In this document: in pieces, positions 45,610 through 53,386 of the stretch | Position numbering within the stretch: the first letter of the stretch is position 1 | Layout: every line of letters begins with the position of its first letter | Source of the DNA: Desulfopila sp. IMCC35006 | Lineage (GTDB): Bacteria; Desulfobacterota; Desulfobulbia; Desulfobulbales; Desulfocapsaceae | Assembly (NCBI RefSeq): GCF_005116645.1 | Contig: NZ_SWCM01000007.1 | Span: 124,001-188,000 of the forward strand | DNA length: 64,000 nt | Reading direction: 5' to 3' | The notes under the pieces: model-generated | Told to the model about the DNA's origin: nothing | What the model saw: only the letters and a program-made list of their open reading frames with translations | The model's database searches: none | Translations under genes and position numbers: made by a program

Positions 45610-45660
45610 ACGAAGTTTCGTCGATTGCCAACGAGATCTCGTTTTAAGACGAGATCTCGT
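45610..45660. promoter_or_regulatory. Three palindromic enhancer sites for the sigma-54 activator
   Basis: ACGAAGTTTCGT (45610-45621), ACGAGATCTCGT (45631-45642) and ACGAGATCTCGT (45649-45660). The last two are identical perfect palindromes; the first keeps the ACGA/TCGT arms. Centres are 21 and 18 bases apart. They lie about 70 bases upstream of the sigma-54 promoter, like the triple NorR sites. Confidence 0.75.
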
Positions 45661-45728
45661 TATTCCCTGCCCGCATCACAGATTACAAAAACCAAACAAT
45701 AACAGTATATTATACCATGCATGGAAAA

Positions 45729-45744
45729 TGGCATACTCCTTGTA
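45729..45744 (+). promoter_or_regulatory. Sigma-54 promoter of the 45.8-50.2 kb operon
   Basis: TGGCAT-ACTCC-TTGTA has the -24 GG intact and correct spacing; the -12 GC reads GT. It is 77 bases before the first gene, downstream of the activator palindromes. Confidence 0.6.
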
Positions 45745-45820
45745 ATGATGTAGTACAAACGCGACAAGAACAATATGACGCGTTCACCACGATAGCTTAT
45801 CCATAAACAAGGAGGACAAT

Positions 45821-46543
45821 ATGAAACGGACCATGCAAAACCAAATGTATGCCGAGCCCGAGAAAGCTACCTTGCCGGCGAGCGACATGAAGCTTGATCT
45901 GCAACGGGTGGCCCTGGTCGTAGTTGACCCGCAAAATGACTTTTTGCATGAGAAAGGGGTCGCCTGGGGCGTCGTAGGCGAATCAGTTACCGAACACAGT
46001 GTCGTGCAGCACCTTGAAGAACTTTTCCGGGCGGCTAAGCAAACTGACATCCCGGTCTTTATTTCGCCCCACTATTATTACCCGCATGATCACACCTGGA
46101 AATTTGAAGGCAGCCTGGAAAAGGTGATGCACTCCATTGCCATGTTCGACCGCCCTGGACCACTGGATACAAGTAATCTTCAGGGGTCGGGTGCGGACTT
46201 TGTCGAACGGTACAAGCCTTATTTAAACGATGGGAAAACAGTGATTACATCGCCGCACAAGGTGTATGGCCCGGAACAAAATGATCTGGTTTTGCAGTTA
46301 CGCAAACAACGAAGAGATCAGGTTATCCTGGCCGGCATGTCTGCCAATCTGTGCGTGGAAAGCCATATGCGTGCATTACTGGAGGCAGGCTTTGAAGTGG
46401 CTGTGGTGAAGGATGCGACAGCAGGGGCTATCATCCCGGAAGGAGACGGTTATCTGGCAGCACTTATCAATTTCCGCATGATCGCCAATGCCGTCTGGTC
46501 GACGAGTGAAACAGTAGAGAGAATTGGCGGGCTCGCGCGGTAA
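45821..46543 (+). CDS. Isochorismatase-family cysteine hydrolase
   Basis: 240 residues. The catalytic triad is Asp36 (VVVDPQNDF), Lys147 (SPHKVYG) and Cys178 (SANLCVESHMR), with the usual cis-peptide before the Cys. AAGGAGG lies six bases before the ATG. Family members hydrolyse amides, isochorismate or N-carbamoyl compounds; a tyrosine/histidine-rich loop (PHYYYPHDH) near the active site could shape an aromatic or metal-assisted pocket. First gene of the sigma-54 operon. Substrate unknown. Confidence 0.9.
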   Translation: MKRTMQNQMYAEPEKATLPASDMKLDLQRVALVVVDPQNDFLHEKGVAWGVVGESVTEHSVVQHLEELFRAAKQTDIPVFISPHYYYPHDHTWKFEGSLEKVMHSIAMFDRPGPLDTSNLQGSGADFVERYKPYLNDGKTVITSPHKVYGPEQNDLVLQLRKQRRDQVILAGMSANLCVESHMRALLEAGFEVAVVKDATAGAIIPEGDGYLAALINFRMIANAVWSTSETVERIGGLAR

Positions 46544-46598
46544 ACAGCAGACCTAACGTAACAAAAATCCATCAAGCTATATACCTCTGGAGGGTGTC

Positions 46599-46964
46599 AT
46601 GAAAAAATCAATAGCGCTGATAACCACTTTGGCAATTTGCAGCATTATTTCCACGGCAGTCGCTGCGGACGGGTATAAAACCGTCACGATAATCGAAAGA
46701 CCTGGCTATTTCGAAACCCAGGGAGATGTTTTCGATATCTCTGCTGGCAAATACAAATTCGTCGTGATCAACAAATCAGGAAAAGACGCCGGTTTTGTTT
46801 TCAACAAGGGACCAAATAATATCACTACAGATAAAACGAGCATGAAAGTCATCCTGCTGAAAAACGGCGAACAGGGCGACTTCACCCTCACCTTGCCCAA
46901 GGGCAATTACACATATTTCTGTCCCATTATTCCCACGCCCCCATACCCTGTCCGGGTGAAATGA
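46599..46964 (+). CDS. Exported small cupredoxin-like protein
   Basis: 121 residues with a signal peptide (about 1-23, ending AVAAD). The mature 98 residues form a beta-strand pattern like plastocyanin-type domains (YKFVVINKSGKDAGFVF, FTLTLPKGNYTYFCP). Cys108 sits where a type-1 copper cysteine would be, but the following His and Met ligands are missing (FCPIIPTPPYP), so copper binding is doubtful. GGAGG precedes the ATG. Second gene of the operon, 55 bases after the hydrolase. Confidence 0.7.
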   Translation: MKKSIALITTLAICSIISTAVAADGYKTVTIIERPGYFETQGDVFDISAGKYKFVVINKSGKDAGFVFNKGPNNITTDKTSMKVILLKNGEQGDFTLTLPKGNYTYFCPIIPTPPYPVRVK

Positions 46965-46974
46965 TCGGCCTGTT

Positions 46975-47006
46975 CATGGGCTGGCCACTTACCGAACCAG
47001 CCCATG
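46975..47006 (+). promoter_or_regulatory. Intercistronic hairpin within the sigma-54 operon
   Basis: CATGGGCTGG (46975-46984) pairs perfectly with CCAGCCCATG (46997-47006) around a 12-base loop, ten bases after the cupredoxin-like gene. There is no U-run, so partial termination, processing or mRNA stability is more likely than full termination. Confidence 0.5.
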
Positions 47007-47060
47007 ACTTGCCATGAGTATTCGCAAAAACCAAATCATTACAGATAAGGAGAGGAAAAC

Positions 47061-47528
47061 ATGGAACGCAGGAAACCTTTGCCACCGTTTACCAGGGAAA
47101 CGGCCGAACAGAAAGTGCGTATGGCGGAAAACAGCTGGAACAGCCGGGATCCTATCGCCGTCTCGATAGCCTATACCGAAGACTCCCGCTGGCGCAACAG
47201 GGCGGAATTTCTCCAGGGCCGTGCGGCGATTCAGGCATTTCTGGCCAGAAAGTGGGCCCACGAGCTGGAATACCGTCTTATCAAGGGCCTTTGGGCCTAC
47301 CGGGAAAATCGTATTGCCGTCTGTTTTCAATATGAATACCACGACGATTCCAACAATTGGTACCGTGCATACGGTAATGAGAACTGGGAATTTACTGAAA
47401 ACGGCCTGATGCATCGACGTGAAGCGAGCATCAATGAGATGCCGATCCGTTTGTCCGAGCGAAAGTTCTTTTGGGAACTGGGACCTCGGCCGGAAGATCA
47501 TCCGGGGCTTGACTCGCTCACCTCTTGA
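47061..47528 (+). CDS. NTF2-like protein of the DUF1348 family
   Basis: 155 residues. Typical DUF1348 sequence: [100 protein letters not shown]. The NTF2 cone fold often holds an enzyme or ligand pocket. Members commonly sit beside oxidoreductases and stress genes, but their activity is unknown. AAGGAGAGG precedes the ATG. Third gene of the operon. Confidence 0.88.
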   Translation: MERRKPLPPFTRETAEQKVRMAENSWNSRDPIAVSIAYTEDSRWRNRAEFLQGRAAIQAFLARKWAHELEYRLIKGLWAYRENRIAVCFQYEYHDDSNNWYRAYGNENWEFTENGLMHRREASINEMPIRLSERKFFWELGPRPEDHPGLDSLTS

Positions 47529-47577
47529 GTTGCCCGAAAGTGGCAAGTCCGAAGCCAAAACGAAATGGAGGAAAATC

Positions 47578-47976
47578 ATGAAAGCAAAAACGCAAGGAGC
47601 CCATCATATCGGTCTCTCTGTACCAGATGTCAAAGCCGCAGCCAATTTCTTCGTCGAAGCTTTGGGTTTTGACCTAGTTGGTGAAAAGCCTGATTACCCG
47701 GCCGCCTTTGTCAGCGACGGGACAATATTGATTACCCTATGGCGTGTTGCAGATCTTGAAAGAGCAAAGCCTTTCGACCGCCATATCAATATAGGCTTGC
47801 ATCACCTGGCACTGCACGTCGTATCATCCGACGATCTTGAAAAGCTCTCTACTGAGCTGGCTTCCCGGGATGATGTGGCAATCGAATTCAAGCCGGAGCC
47901 ACTTACAGGAAGCACATATCGACACATGATGTGCGCCATTCCTGGAAACATCCGCCTTGAACTGATAGCGGGGTAA
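47578..47976 (+). CDS. VOC (glyoxalase/dioxygenase fold) family protein
   Basis: 132 residues from the ATG at 47578 with GGAGG eight bases upstream; the frame opens earlier at 47419, inside the previous gene. The paired beta-alpha-beta units are visible: GAHHIGLSVPDVKAAANFFVEALGFDLV and NIGLHHLALHVVSSDDLEKL, with metal-ligand type His in HHIGLS, His in LHHLALHV and a late Glu in IRLELIAG. VOC proteins include glyoxalase I, fosfomycin-resistance enzymes and extradiol dioxygenases. Substrate unknown; metal binding likely. Confidence 0.87.
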   Translation: MKAKTQGAHHIGLSVPDVKAAANFFVEALGFDLVGEKPDYPAAFVSDGTILITLWRVADLERAKPFDRHINIGLHHLALHVVSSDDLEKLSTELASRDDVAIEFKPEPLTGSTYRHMMCAIPGNIRLELIAG

Positions 47977-47981
47977 CTCTC

Positions 47982-49619
47982 ATGGACAGTAAAACCCTAT
48001 GGTCACCGCTGCATGATGGTGAGATTGAAGTGCAGAAGCGCGTCGGCGTCCGTGAAGAAGTGAGTCGATGGGCGCCCATGGCGATTCGTCCATATATGCC
48101 GGAACAGCATCGGCTTTTTTTCCGTCAGCTGCCTTTTATGGCTGCAGCCGCACGTGATGCGACAGGAGCGCCCTGGGCGACCTTGCTGGTCGGCACTCCC
48201 GGCTTTGTCCACTCCCCGGACCCTCACCACCTGAGAGTCCGGGCAATGCCCCTGCCGGGGGATGCGCTGGAATCGTCTTTTATCGCAGGTGCCGAGATCG
48301 GCCTTTTGGGGATTGAACTTGAAACACGCCGACGCAACCGGGTCAATGGCAAGCTGTCGCATGCTGATGCACGAGGCTTCACCGTTGCCGTTGATCAGTC
48401 CTTTGGCAATTGTCCCCAGTATATATCAAAACGTATCTGGCATGAGGCTGACATCAAGCTGAATAAAAGACATATTTCACACCACACACGCCTCGATGAG
48501 CATATGAAATCCTGGATAGCTAAAGCGGATACCATGTTCATCGCCAGTGGTTACCATAGAGCAGATCAGGAAATAACGGGCGACGGAATGGACGTATCGC
48601 ACCGGGGTGGTCCTAAAGGTTTTGTCAAAATCAGCAGCGACACGGGTCTTGTTCTGCCTGATTATGCAGGTAACAACCTGTTCAACACGGTTGGTAACCT
48701 AGTGCTGGATCACAGAGTGGGGCTGCTTTTTGTAGATTTCGCGCGTGGCTCAATGTTGCAAATCAACGGTGACGCTGAAATTGATTGGGGTTCAAGTGAA
48801 ATCGCTAAACATCAGGGCGCGAGACGACTCATCAATATTGCCATTAAGCGTATCGTGCAATTGGATCAAGTATTGCCATTACGCTGGAGTGCTTCCGAAG
48901 GTGCTGTCCGTGAGCTACTTTTACTCGACAAAATCATTGAAAGCGAAGATGTCACCTCTTTTGAGTTCGTTCCCCGGGACAAGGGTCGGCTGCCGCTGTT
49001 TCAAGCAGGTCAATACCTGCCAATTGAGCTGCAATTCGATGGCGCTGACCCGGCGGAGCGGACCTATTCGCTGTCAAACCAGCCGGGAGAAGAAAAATAC
49101 CGCATCAGCGTGAAAAGAGAGCCGCTGGGTCTCGCGTCCCGCCTGCTGCACGATAACCTGTTCCCAGGGGATGTCATCCTGGCAAGAGAACCCGAAGGTG
49201 AGTTTGTGCTCTCGCCGGATAACGATCGACCTGTCGTGCTCATAAGTGCCGGAATCGGTATTACGCCTATGGTCAGCATGCTGCATGTCCTGGTAAAGCA
49301 GACTCGGCAGATATATTTCCTGCACGGGGCGCGCGACGGGAGGCACAACCCGCTGCAAAACGAAGTGACTGCCCTTGCCCGGGCCAGTGATAATGTACAT
49401 CTCTTTGTTCTATACAGTCACCCACATTCTGAAGATGTTGAAGGCATAGACTACCACCTGCGGGGCCACATTGATGCCAGAGCGGTGGAAAGTTTTGTGC
49501 CCGTGGCCGATGCCGAATTTTATTTATGCGGGCCGAAAAGCTTTCTCGCCGATACTGTTTCCCTGTTAACGGAACGTGGCGTCGAGGAGAAAGACATTCA
49601 CCTGGAAAGTTTTACTTGA
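47982..49619 (+). CDS. PNPOx-like / ferredoxin-NADP-reductase-like fusion oxidoreductase
   Basis: 545 residues. The first 300 form a pyridoxamine-phosphate-oxidase-like flavin-binding region (FIASGYHRADQE, DVSHRGGPKGFVKI, NLFNTVGNLVLDHRVGLLFVDF). From about 315 a ferredoxin-reductase-type FAD/NAD domain follows: RTYSLSNQPGEEKYRISVKR, the LISAGIGITPMVSMLH nucleotide site and YLCGPKSFLAD. Related fusions carry a C-terminal 2Fe-2S ferredoxin domain; this one stops at HLESFT without it. Starts five bases after the VOC stop. Probably an NAD(P)H-driven reductase of a reactive small molecule or of another operon protein. Confidence 0.9.
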   Translation: MDSKTLWSPLHDGEIEVQKRVGVREEVSRWAPMAIRPYMPEQHRLFFRQLPFMAAAARDATGAPWATLLVGTPGFVHSPDPHHLRVRAMPLPGDALESSFIAGAEIGLLGIELETRRRNRVNGKLSHADARGFTVAVDQSFGNCPQYISKRIWHEADIKLNKRHISHHTRLDEHMKSWIAKADTMFIASGYHRADQEITGDGMDVSHRGGPKGFVKISSDTGLVLPDYAGNNLFNTVGNLVLDHRVGLLFVDFARGSMLQINGDAEIDWGSSEIAKHQGARRLINIAIKRIVQLDQVLPLRWSASEGAVRELLLLDKIIESEDVTSFEFVPRDKGRLPLFQAGQYLPIELQFDGADPAERTYSLSNQPGEEKYRISVKREPLGLASRLLHDNLFPGDVILAREPEGEFVLSPDNDRPVVLISAGIGITPMVSMLHVLVKQTRQIYFLHGARDGRHNPLQNEVTALARASDNVHLFVLYSHPHSEDVEGIDYHLRGHIDARAVESFVPVADAEFYLCGPKSFLADTVSLLTERGVEEKDIHLESFT

Positions 49620-49760
49620 AGCAGGCTTTCTTAAGCATGGTTGACGCTGGCAAATGCATTGAACTGCCCGGTCAGCTGACTGAAAAAGCCAAGACTATTG
49701 AGGCATGGTCAATTCATCAGTGGAAGACATCACCTGCAATTCGTTTCATGGAGGAAAAAA

Positions 49761-50198
49761 ATGGATCCTTACGTAGTTGTACGTTCTATTAACGGGGAAC
49801 ACTTCACCCAGGAAATAACGTCTGGCAGACACAGGCTATTTTCAGATAAGCTGGAATCATTTGGCGGCGCGGATAAGGGCCCCGGCCCCTATGGATACTT
49901 GCTTGCAGCTCTAGGCTCCTGAATATCCATCACTCTCCGCATGTATGCGGAAAGAAAAAACATTGCGCTGGAAAGTATTCAAGTCGAGCTCAGTCACCAA
50001 CGTATTACTGGAGAGAATTGTGCGGATTGTCAGGAATGTGAGAGGCAAACTGGTATGCTCGATGAGATCGGCTGCAAGATTCATTTGACTGGAGACTTTG
50101 ATGAAGCCCAGCACGACAGGCTCCTCGAAATAGCAAGGCATTGCCCGGTGCACCGAACCCTTACTGGATCCGTCAATATCAGAACATTCGAGGTTTAG
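49761..50198 (+). CDS. OsmC-like protein, predicted selenoprotein
   Basis: 145 codons when the in-frame TGA at 49920-49922 is read as selenocysteine (residue 54). The frame runs GYLLAALGS-U-ISITLRMYAERKNIAL; OsmC homologues have the peroxidatic Cys exactly there. The second catalytic cysteine, Cys128, is in ARHCPVHRTLTGSVNI. GGAGG lies seven bases before the ATG. A SECIS-like hairpin follows the TGA. Standard calling splits this into two meaningless ORFs. OsmC/Ohr proteins reduce organic hydroperoxides, and selenium would boost that. Extra cysteines CADCQEC (87-93) are unusual. Last gene of the sigma-54 operon, 141 bases after the fusion gene. Confidence 0.85.
49936..49951 (+). promoter_or_regulatory. 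Bacterial SECIS-like element in the OsmC-like gene
   Basis: Counting U of UGA as 1, UCCGCA (17-22) pairs with UGCGGA (27-32) around a UGUA loop at 23-26 whose second base is G. A C16/A33 mismatch then U15-A34 and C14-G35 extend the stem. Loop distance from UGA is almost that of E. coli fdhF (22-25). Confidence 0.7.
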
Positions 50199-50487
50199 AT
50201 TTTTCTTTACGAATCGACAGCATATCATGCTTCAATTCTTCGCCGATCACCCCTCAAAAGGGTCTTATTGATGGACAGGATGACTGCTGCTTAGGATCTC
50301 AATTGGCAATATTTCTCTATCGCCAGAATTGCATATTAAAGATGTTACCTCAGAGGACGGAACCGCCTGGTTCATTGGTGTTGTTCAAAAATGAAGCAGC
50401 CGCCTATTGTAGCTTACCAAAGAAAATCGATAAAATTGAATGCTCCATTTTCGCCGAAGTCGACGCCCGAAACTACTTTCTACCCAT
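50199..50487. other. 289-base intergenic stretch
   Basis: Between the OsmC-like gene and the integrase relic. No supported gene. It contains one GCTCCATTTT motif (50443-50452) that recurs elsewhere in the accessory region. Confidence 0.3.
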
Positions 50488-50876
50488 TTAACCAAGCCAC
50501 GACTCAATCATCCGACTAGCCTCGGCCACGCTGATCTTCCCAAGATACCTTTGAGTAGTGGCGATATCAGCATGGCGCAGAATAACTTTACTAACCATTT
50601 CAAGTGGGACACCAGACCTCGATGCTTGAGTTGCTGCGTGTCGCCTAAGATCGTGTGGTCGAAGTTTAACACCTACATCCCTACCTAACCGCTTATCACT
50701 TCCAAGAATATGGCGACATCAGCTTCGGGTACCGCTGTTACATCTATTCCGGAAAACAGATCAAGAAACCTACTAAGAGTGTAGGAAAAAGCCCTTATAG
50801 TATTTGGCCTGGAGTGCGCCTTGTGGTAGCTCATGTACGCCTTAACTCCATTATCCACGGTTATTGTCGTAATCAT
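50488..50876 (-). pseudogene. Tyrosine recombinase with internal deletion
   Basis: The ATG at 50876 (GGAG eight bases upstream) opens a XerD/phage-type core-binding domain (VDNGVKAYMSYHKAHSRPN, TIRAFSYTLSRFLDLFSG) that stops at 50685. In another frame, from about 50690 to the TAA at 50488, the catalytic C-terminus follows: PHDLRRHAATQASRSGVPLE, ILRHADIATTQRYLG (His-x-x-Arg, His and Tyr nucleophile) and IESWLG. The middle (first catalytic Arg, Lys hairpin) is deleted and the join is out of frame. An inactive mobile-element integrase. Confidence 0.85.
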
Positions 50877-51039
50877 TTATTTATCTCCTTTATCCAGTAA
50901 AAAGAACGGGGCGAGGCCTGCTTTTGGCTATTAGTTGGTCTAAAGGTAATTTAGATAAGGTAAGAGCTGAAGTCTTTGGCTTTGATAGGTTTTTTAGGGG
51001 TTAAAACTAACAGCTCCGGGGTGAGGGGGGATACAAAAC

Positions 51040-51080
51040 AAAAAGCCCGGTATGACAGTGGGTGTCATACCGGGCTTTTT
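51040..51080. terminator. Bidirectional rho-independent terminator
   Basis: AAAAAGCCCGGTATGACA and its exact complement make an 18-bp stem around GTGGG; terminal A and T runs make it work in both directions. A repeat copy and the group II intron follow within 90 bases, the kind of neighbourhood group IIC introns favour. Confidence 0.85.
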
Positions 51081-51097
51081 GGAGGTTGAGGCAGATT

Positions 51098-51158
51098 GGT
51101 CGTCAGTTACTATCATGCACGCTGCCTGATACTCGATCTGAAGTGATCAGCAAAAATA
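51098..51158. repeat. Dispersed repeat, copy D
   Basis: GGTCGTCAGTTACTATC, CACGCTGCCTGATAC, GAAGTGATCAGCAAAAAT. It is the best-preserved copy and ends about 12 bases before the intron 5' end. Confidence 0.75.
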
Positions 51159-51703
51159 ATCTGGAAACAGTGTGCCACGAGAGCAAGTACCTTTGCTCGT
51201 AACTACACGAAAGATGAGGGTAGGTCCCTCGGAGTCGGCTTGCAGGAGCAGGCACCAAACCACCTTAAGCTGCTGTGGTAAAGAGCCATGGTGGTGAGCG
51301 TTAAGGAAAAGGCCCGGCTTAGGATCGGGTCAGGTATGGATCATAGAGACGAGTGTAAACGAACCACTGATGAGGTGTCGAAAGATATTCTGATGTCGTC
51401 AAAACTGGGAACTGTTTCCATCCCAGGATAAGTTCAGGGGAAACCTGTTTACTGCCTGAACGGCGGCCGGCATAAAGGTGGCGTGAATGTGATCTTGGCT
51501 TTCGTGTGGAACGTGGGAACCTGTCGTTCCGATGTTAAGGGAAGAATCCAAGTGGAGGACCCATGAGGGTGCAAGTACCGATGCGGAACACAGGGGCGGA
51601 GTAGCTTGTAGTAGCGTTGAAGCCTCTGTAATGGAGGTGGAGTGAAGGAGCTACATTGTTCAGCTTTTATCATTTAGACAACCAGAAGGCTGGGAGGATC
51701 TTT

Positions 51704-52957
51704 ATGCAAGAAGCAAAGCCATTTCAAATTTCCAAATTACAGGTTTGGGAAGCATTCAAGAAAGTAAAGGCAAACCGAGGGGCTGCTGGAGTTGATGGGC
51801 AGTCACTCGCCGAGTTTGAAGAGGACTTGAAGCGTAACCTTTACAAGCTATGGAATCGTTTGTCTTCGGGGAGTTATTTTCCCTCTCCCGTACGTCGGGT
51901 CGAGATACCAAAGAGTGATGGTAGAGTGCGCCCGTTGGGAATCCCAACAGTAGCAGATCGTATTGCTCAGATGGTGGTCAAACATACCCTTGAACCTCTT
52001 TTAGAACCGCATTTTCATCATGACTCATATGGCTATCGGCCAGGCAAGTCAGCACTGGATGCGGTTGGAGTAGCTCGCCAACGATGCTGGAAACGAGCAT
52101 GGGTATTGGATCTCGATATCAAGGGATTCTTTGATAACATTGACCATAAGTTAATGTTAAAAGCAGTGCAACACCATACAGATTGCAGATGGATTCTTTT
52201 GTATGTTGAGCGGTGGCTGAAATGCCCGGTACAATATCCAGATGGAACTATCAAGGCATCCAACCTGGGTACACCTCAGGGTGGTGTGATAAGCCCGTTG
52301 CTGGCAAATCTGTTCTTGCACTATGCCTTTGATGTATGGATGAGGAAGAACTTCCCAGAAGTTCAGTTCGAGCGATATGCAGATGATGTTGTTTGTCATT
52401 GTGTCAGTGAGTCAGAAGCCAAAAGGCTTCGAGTTGCGATTGAAAGTCGGCTGGGTGAGTGTCAGTTAGAACTACATCCTGAAAAGACAAAAATCGTCTT
52501 TTGTAAAGAGCAGAGCAGGCAAGGTCACTATCCTGTTTATTCTTTTGACTTTTTGGGGTTCACTTTCAGACCCCGGTTGGCAAAGAATAAGTATGGCAAG
52601 TTCTTTGTCGGTTTTCTCCCAGCTATCAGTAATAAAGCAGCCAAGTCAATCAAAGATGAGATGCGCAAATGGCGGATTCACAGACGCAGTGATAAATCGC
52701 TGGAAGATCTTTCAAGAGTGATCAATCCTAAAATCCGTGGTTGGGTCAATTATTATGCGAAGTTTTTCAAATCAGGCATGTTTAGGATTTCACAAGTCTT
52801 GAATCGTATGATAACAAAATGGGCCATGCGGAAGTTGAAGAAGATCAAAGGACAGCAACGGAAGGCAACACACTGGTTAGGTAGAGTTGCTGAACGAAAA
52901 CCTCATTTATTTGCTCATTGGCAGATATTGAAGATGCTTCCTGCGGCTGGACAATAG
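51704..52957 (+). CDS. ltrA: Group II intron reverse transcriptase/maturase
   Basis: 417 residues from the ATG at 51704, preceded by GGGAGG. RT domains 0-7 are recognisable: VKANRGAAGVDGQSLAEFEED, RRVEIPKSDGRVRPLGIPTVADRIAQ, HDSYGYRPGKSALDAV, DLDIKGFFDNIDH, the NLGTPQGGVISPLLANL motif and the catalytic YADD at 225-228. A maturase X domain follows (FKSGMFRISQVLNRMITKWAMRK). There is no HNH endonuclease, so retrohoming would depend on nicked or single-stranded targets. It splices the host intron and copies it to DNA. Confidence 0.95.
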   Translation: MQEAKPFQISKLQVWEAFKKVKANRGAAGVDGQSLAEFEEDLKRNLYKLWNRLSSGSYFPSPVRRVEIPKSDGRVRPLGIPTVADRIAQMVVKHTLEPLLEPHFHHDSYGYRPGKSALDAVGVARQRCWKRAWVLDLDIKGFFDNIDHKLMLKAVQHHTDCRWILLYVERWLKCPVQYPDGTIKASNLGTPQGGVISPLLANLFLHYAFDVWMRKNFPEVQFERYADDVVCHCVSESEAKRLRVAIESRLGECQLELHPEKTKIVFCKEQSRQGHYPVYSFDFLGFTFRPRLAKNKYGKFFVGFLPAISNKAAKSIKDEMRKWRIHRRSDKSLEDLSRVINPKIRGWVNYYAKFFKSGMFRISQVLNRMITKWAMRKLKKIKGQQRKATHWLGRVAERKPHLFAHWQILKMLPAAGQ

Positions 52958-52991
52958 GAGCCGGATGAGTCGAGAGACTCATGTCCGGATC
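52958..52991 (+). ncRNA. Group II intron domain V
   Basis: 34 nt hairpin starting one base after the RT stop; GAGCCGGATGAGTC pairs with GACTCATGTCCGG-type sequence through a GAGA tetraloop and the two-base bulge typical of the catalytic domain. Confidence 0.85.
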
Positions 52992-53031
52992 TGTGAGAGC
53001 CTGAAGGTGTGATCCCTTTGGGCTACTCGAC

Positions 53032-53386
53032 TCAAGAATTTAAGATGCTCCATTTGCAGCTGTTTCTCTAAAGACGACCTCTGCTTTTCAGACGTGTCCA
53101 AAATGCTCCATTTACTGTGATTTTTGTGGGGCACGATCACAAGCAAACTTTCCGGAATAAGTTAGATTTCTGAAATTCATCCTCAACTCAGCCCTGCCAG
53201 TGGAGATCTCTTACCCCTAGAAAGTTCAGGTGCCGTCCAAGACAATCAGGAAAACAGGTTTGCTGTATTATTCACCCACGCCCAATGCTCTCATACTGTT
53301 GGAACACTTTATGCTAGTCCTTTGACAGCGACAGATCAAATGGCAAACAATATTCAGGGGCCAATCCTTAAAGGAGGGACGAAGAA
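53032..53386. other. 355-base stretch without a supported gene
   Basis: 3' exon side of the intron. Two ATGCTCCATTT motifs (53044 and 53098) recur here. It probably contains the promoter of the CheY-like gene. Confidence 0.35.

Larger units (their letters stand above)
45331..45820. other. 490-base divergent regulatory region
   Basis: Contains the three activator palindromes (45610-45660) and the sigma-54 promoter (45729-45744). No supported gene. Confidence 0.6.
51170..53031 (+). mobile_element. Group II intron with reverse transcriptase ORF
   Basis: The 5' end is placed at GTGTGCC (fits GUGYG) and the 3' end near CTACTCGAC. About 530 nt of structured RNA precede the ORF. Domain V is at 52958-52991, starting GAGCCGG with the catalytic AGC, a GAGA tip, and ending GTCCGGATC; domain VI follows. 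The ORF lacks an obvious HNH endonuclease. Boundaries are estimates from consensus only. The intron lies just past a terminator and a repeat copy. It looks intact, so it may be a recent arrival. Confidence 0.88.

Noticed and set aside
46599-47043. UGA of the cupredoxin-like gene as selenocysteine with read-through
   Set aside because: Reading through gives 30 codons of sequence without family features, and the protein already ends as expected for a complete domain; the hairpin there starts too far from the UGA and is perfectly palindromic.
49526-49792. 88-codon ORF between the PNPOx fusion and OsmC genes
   Set aside because: It overlaps the real fusion gene in another frame, lacks a ribosome site and shows no motif.
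34888-51158. Dispersed repeat interpreted as attC sites
   Set aside because: The copies contain GTTAGTA or GTTACTA rather than GTTRRRY, have no matching RYYYAAC box and no palindromic arms.
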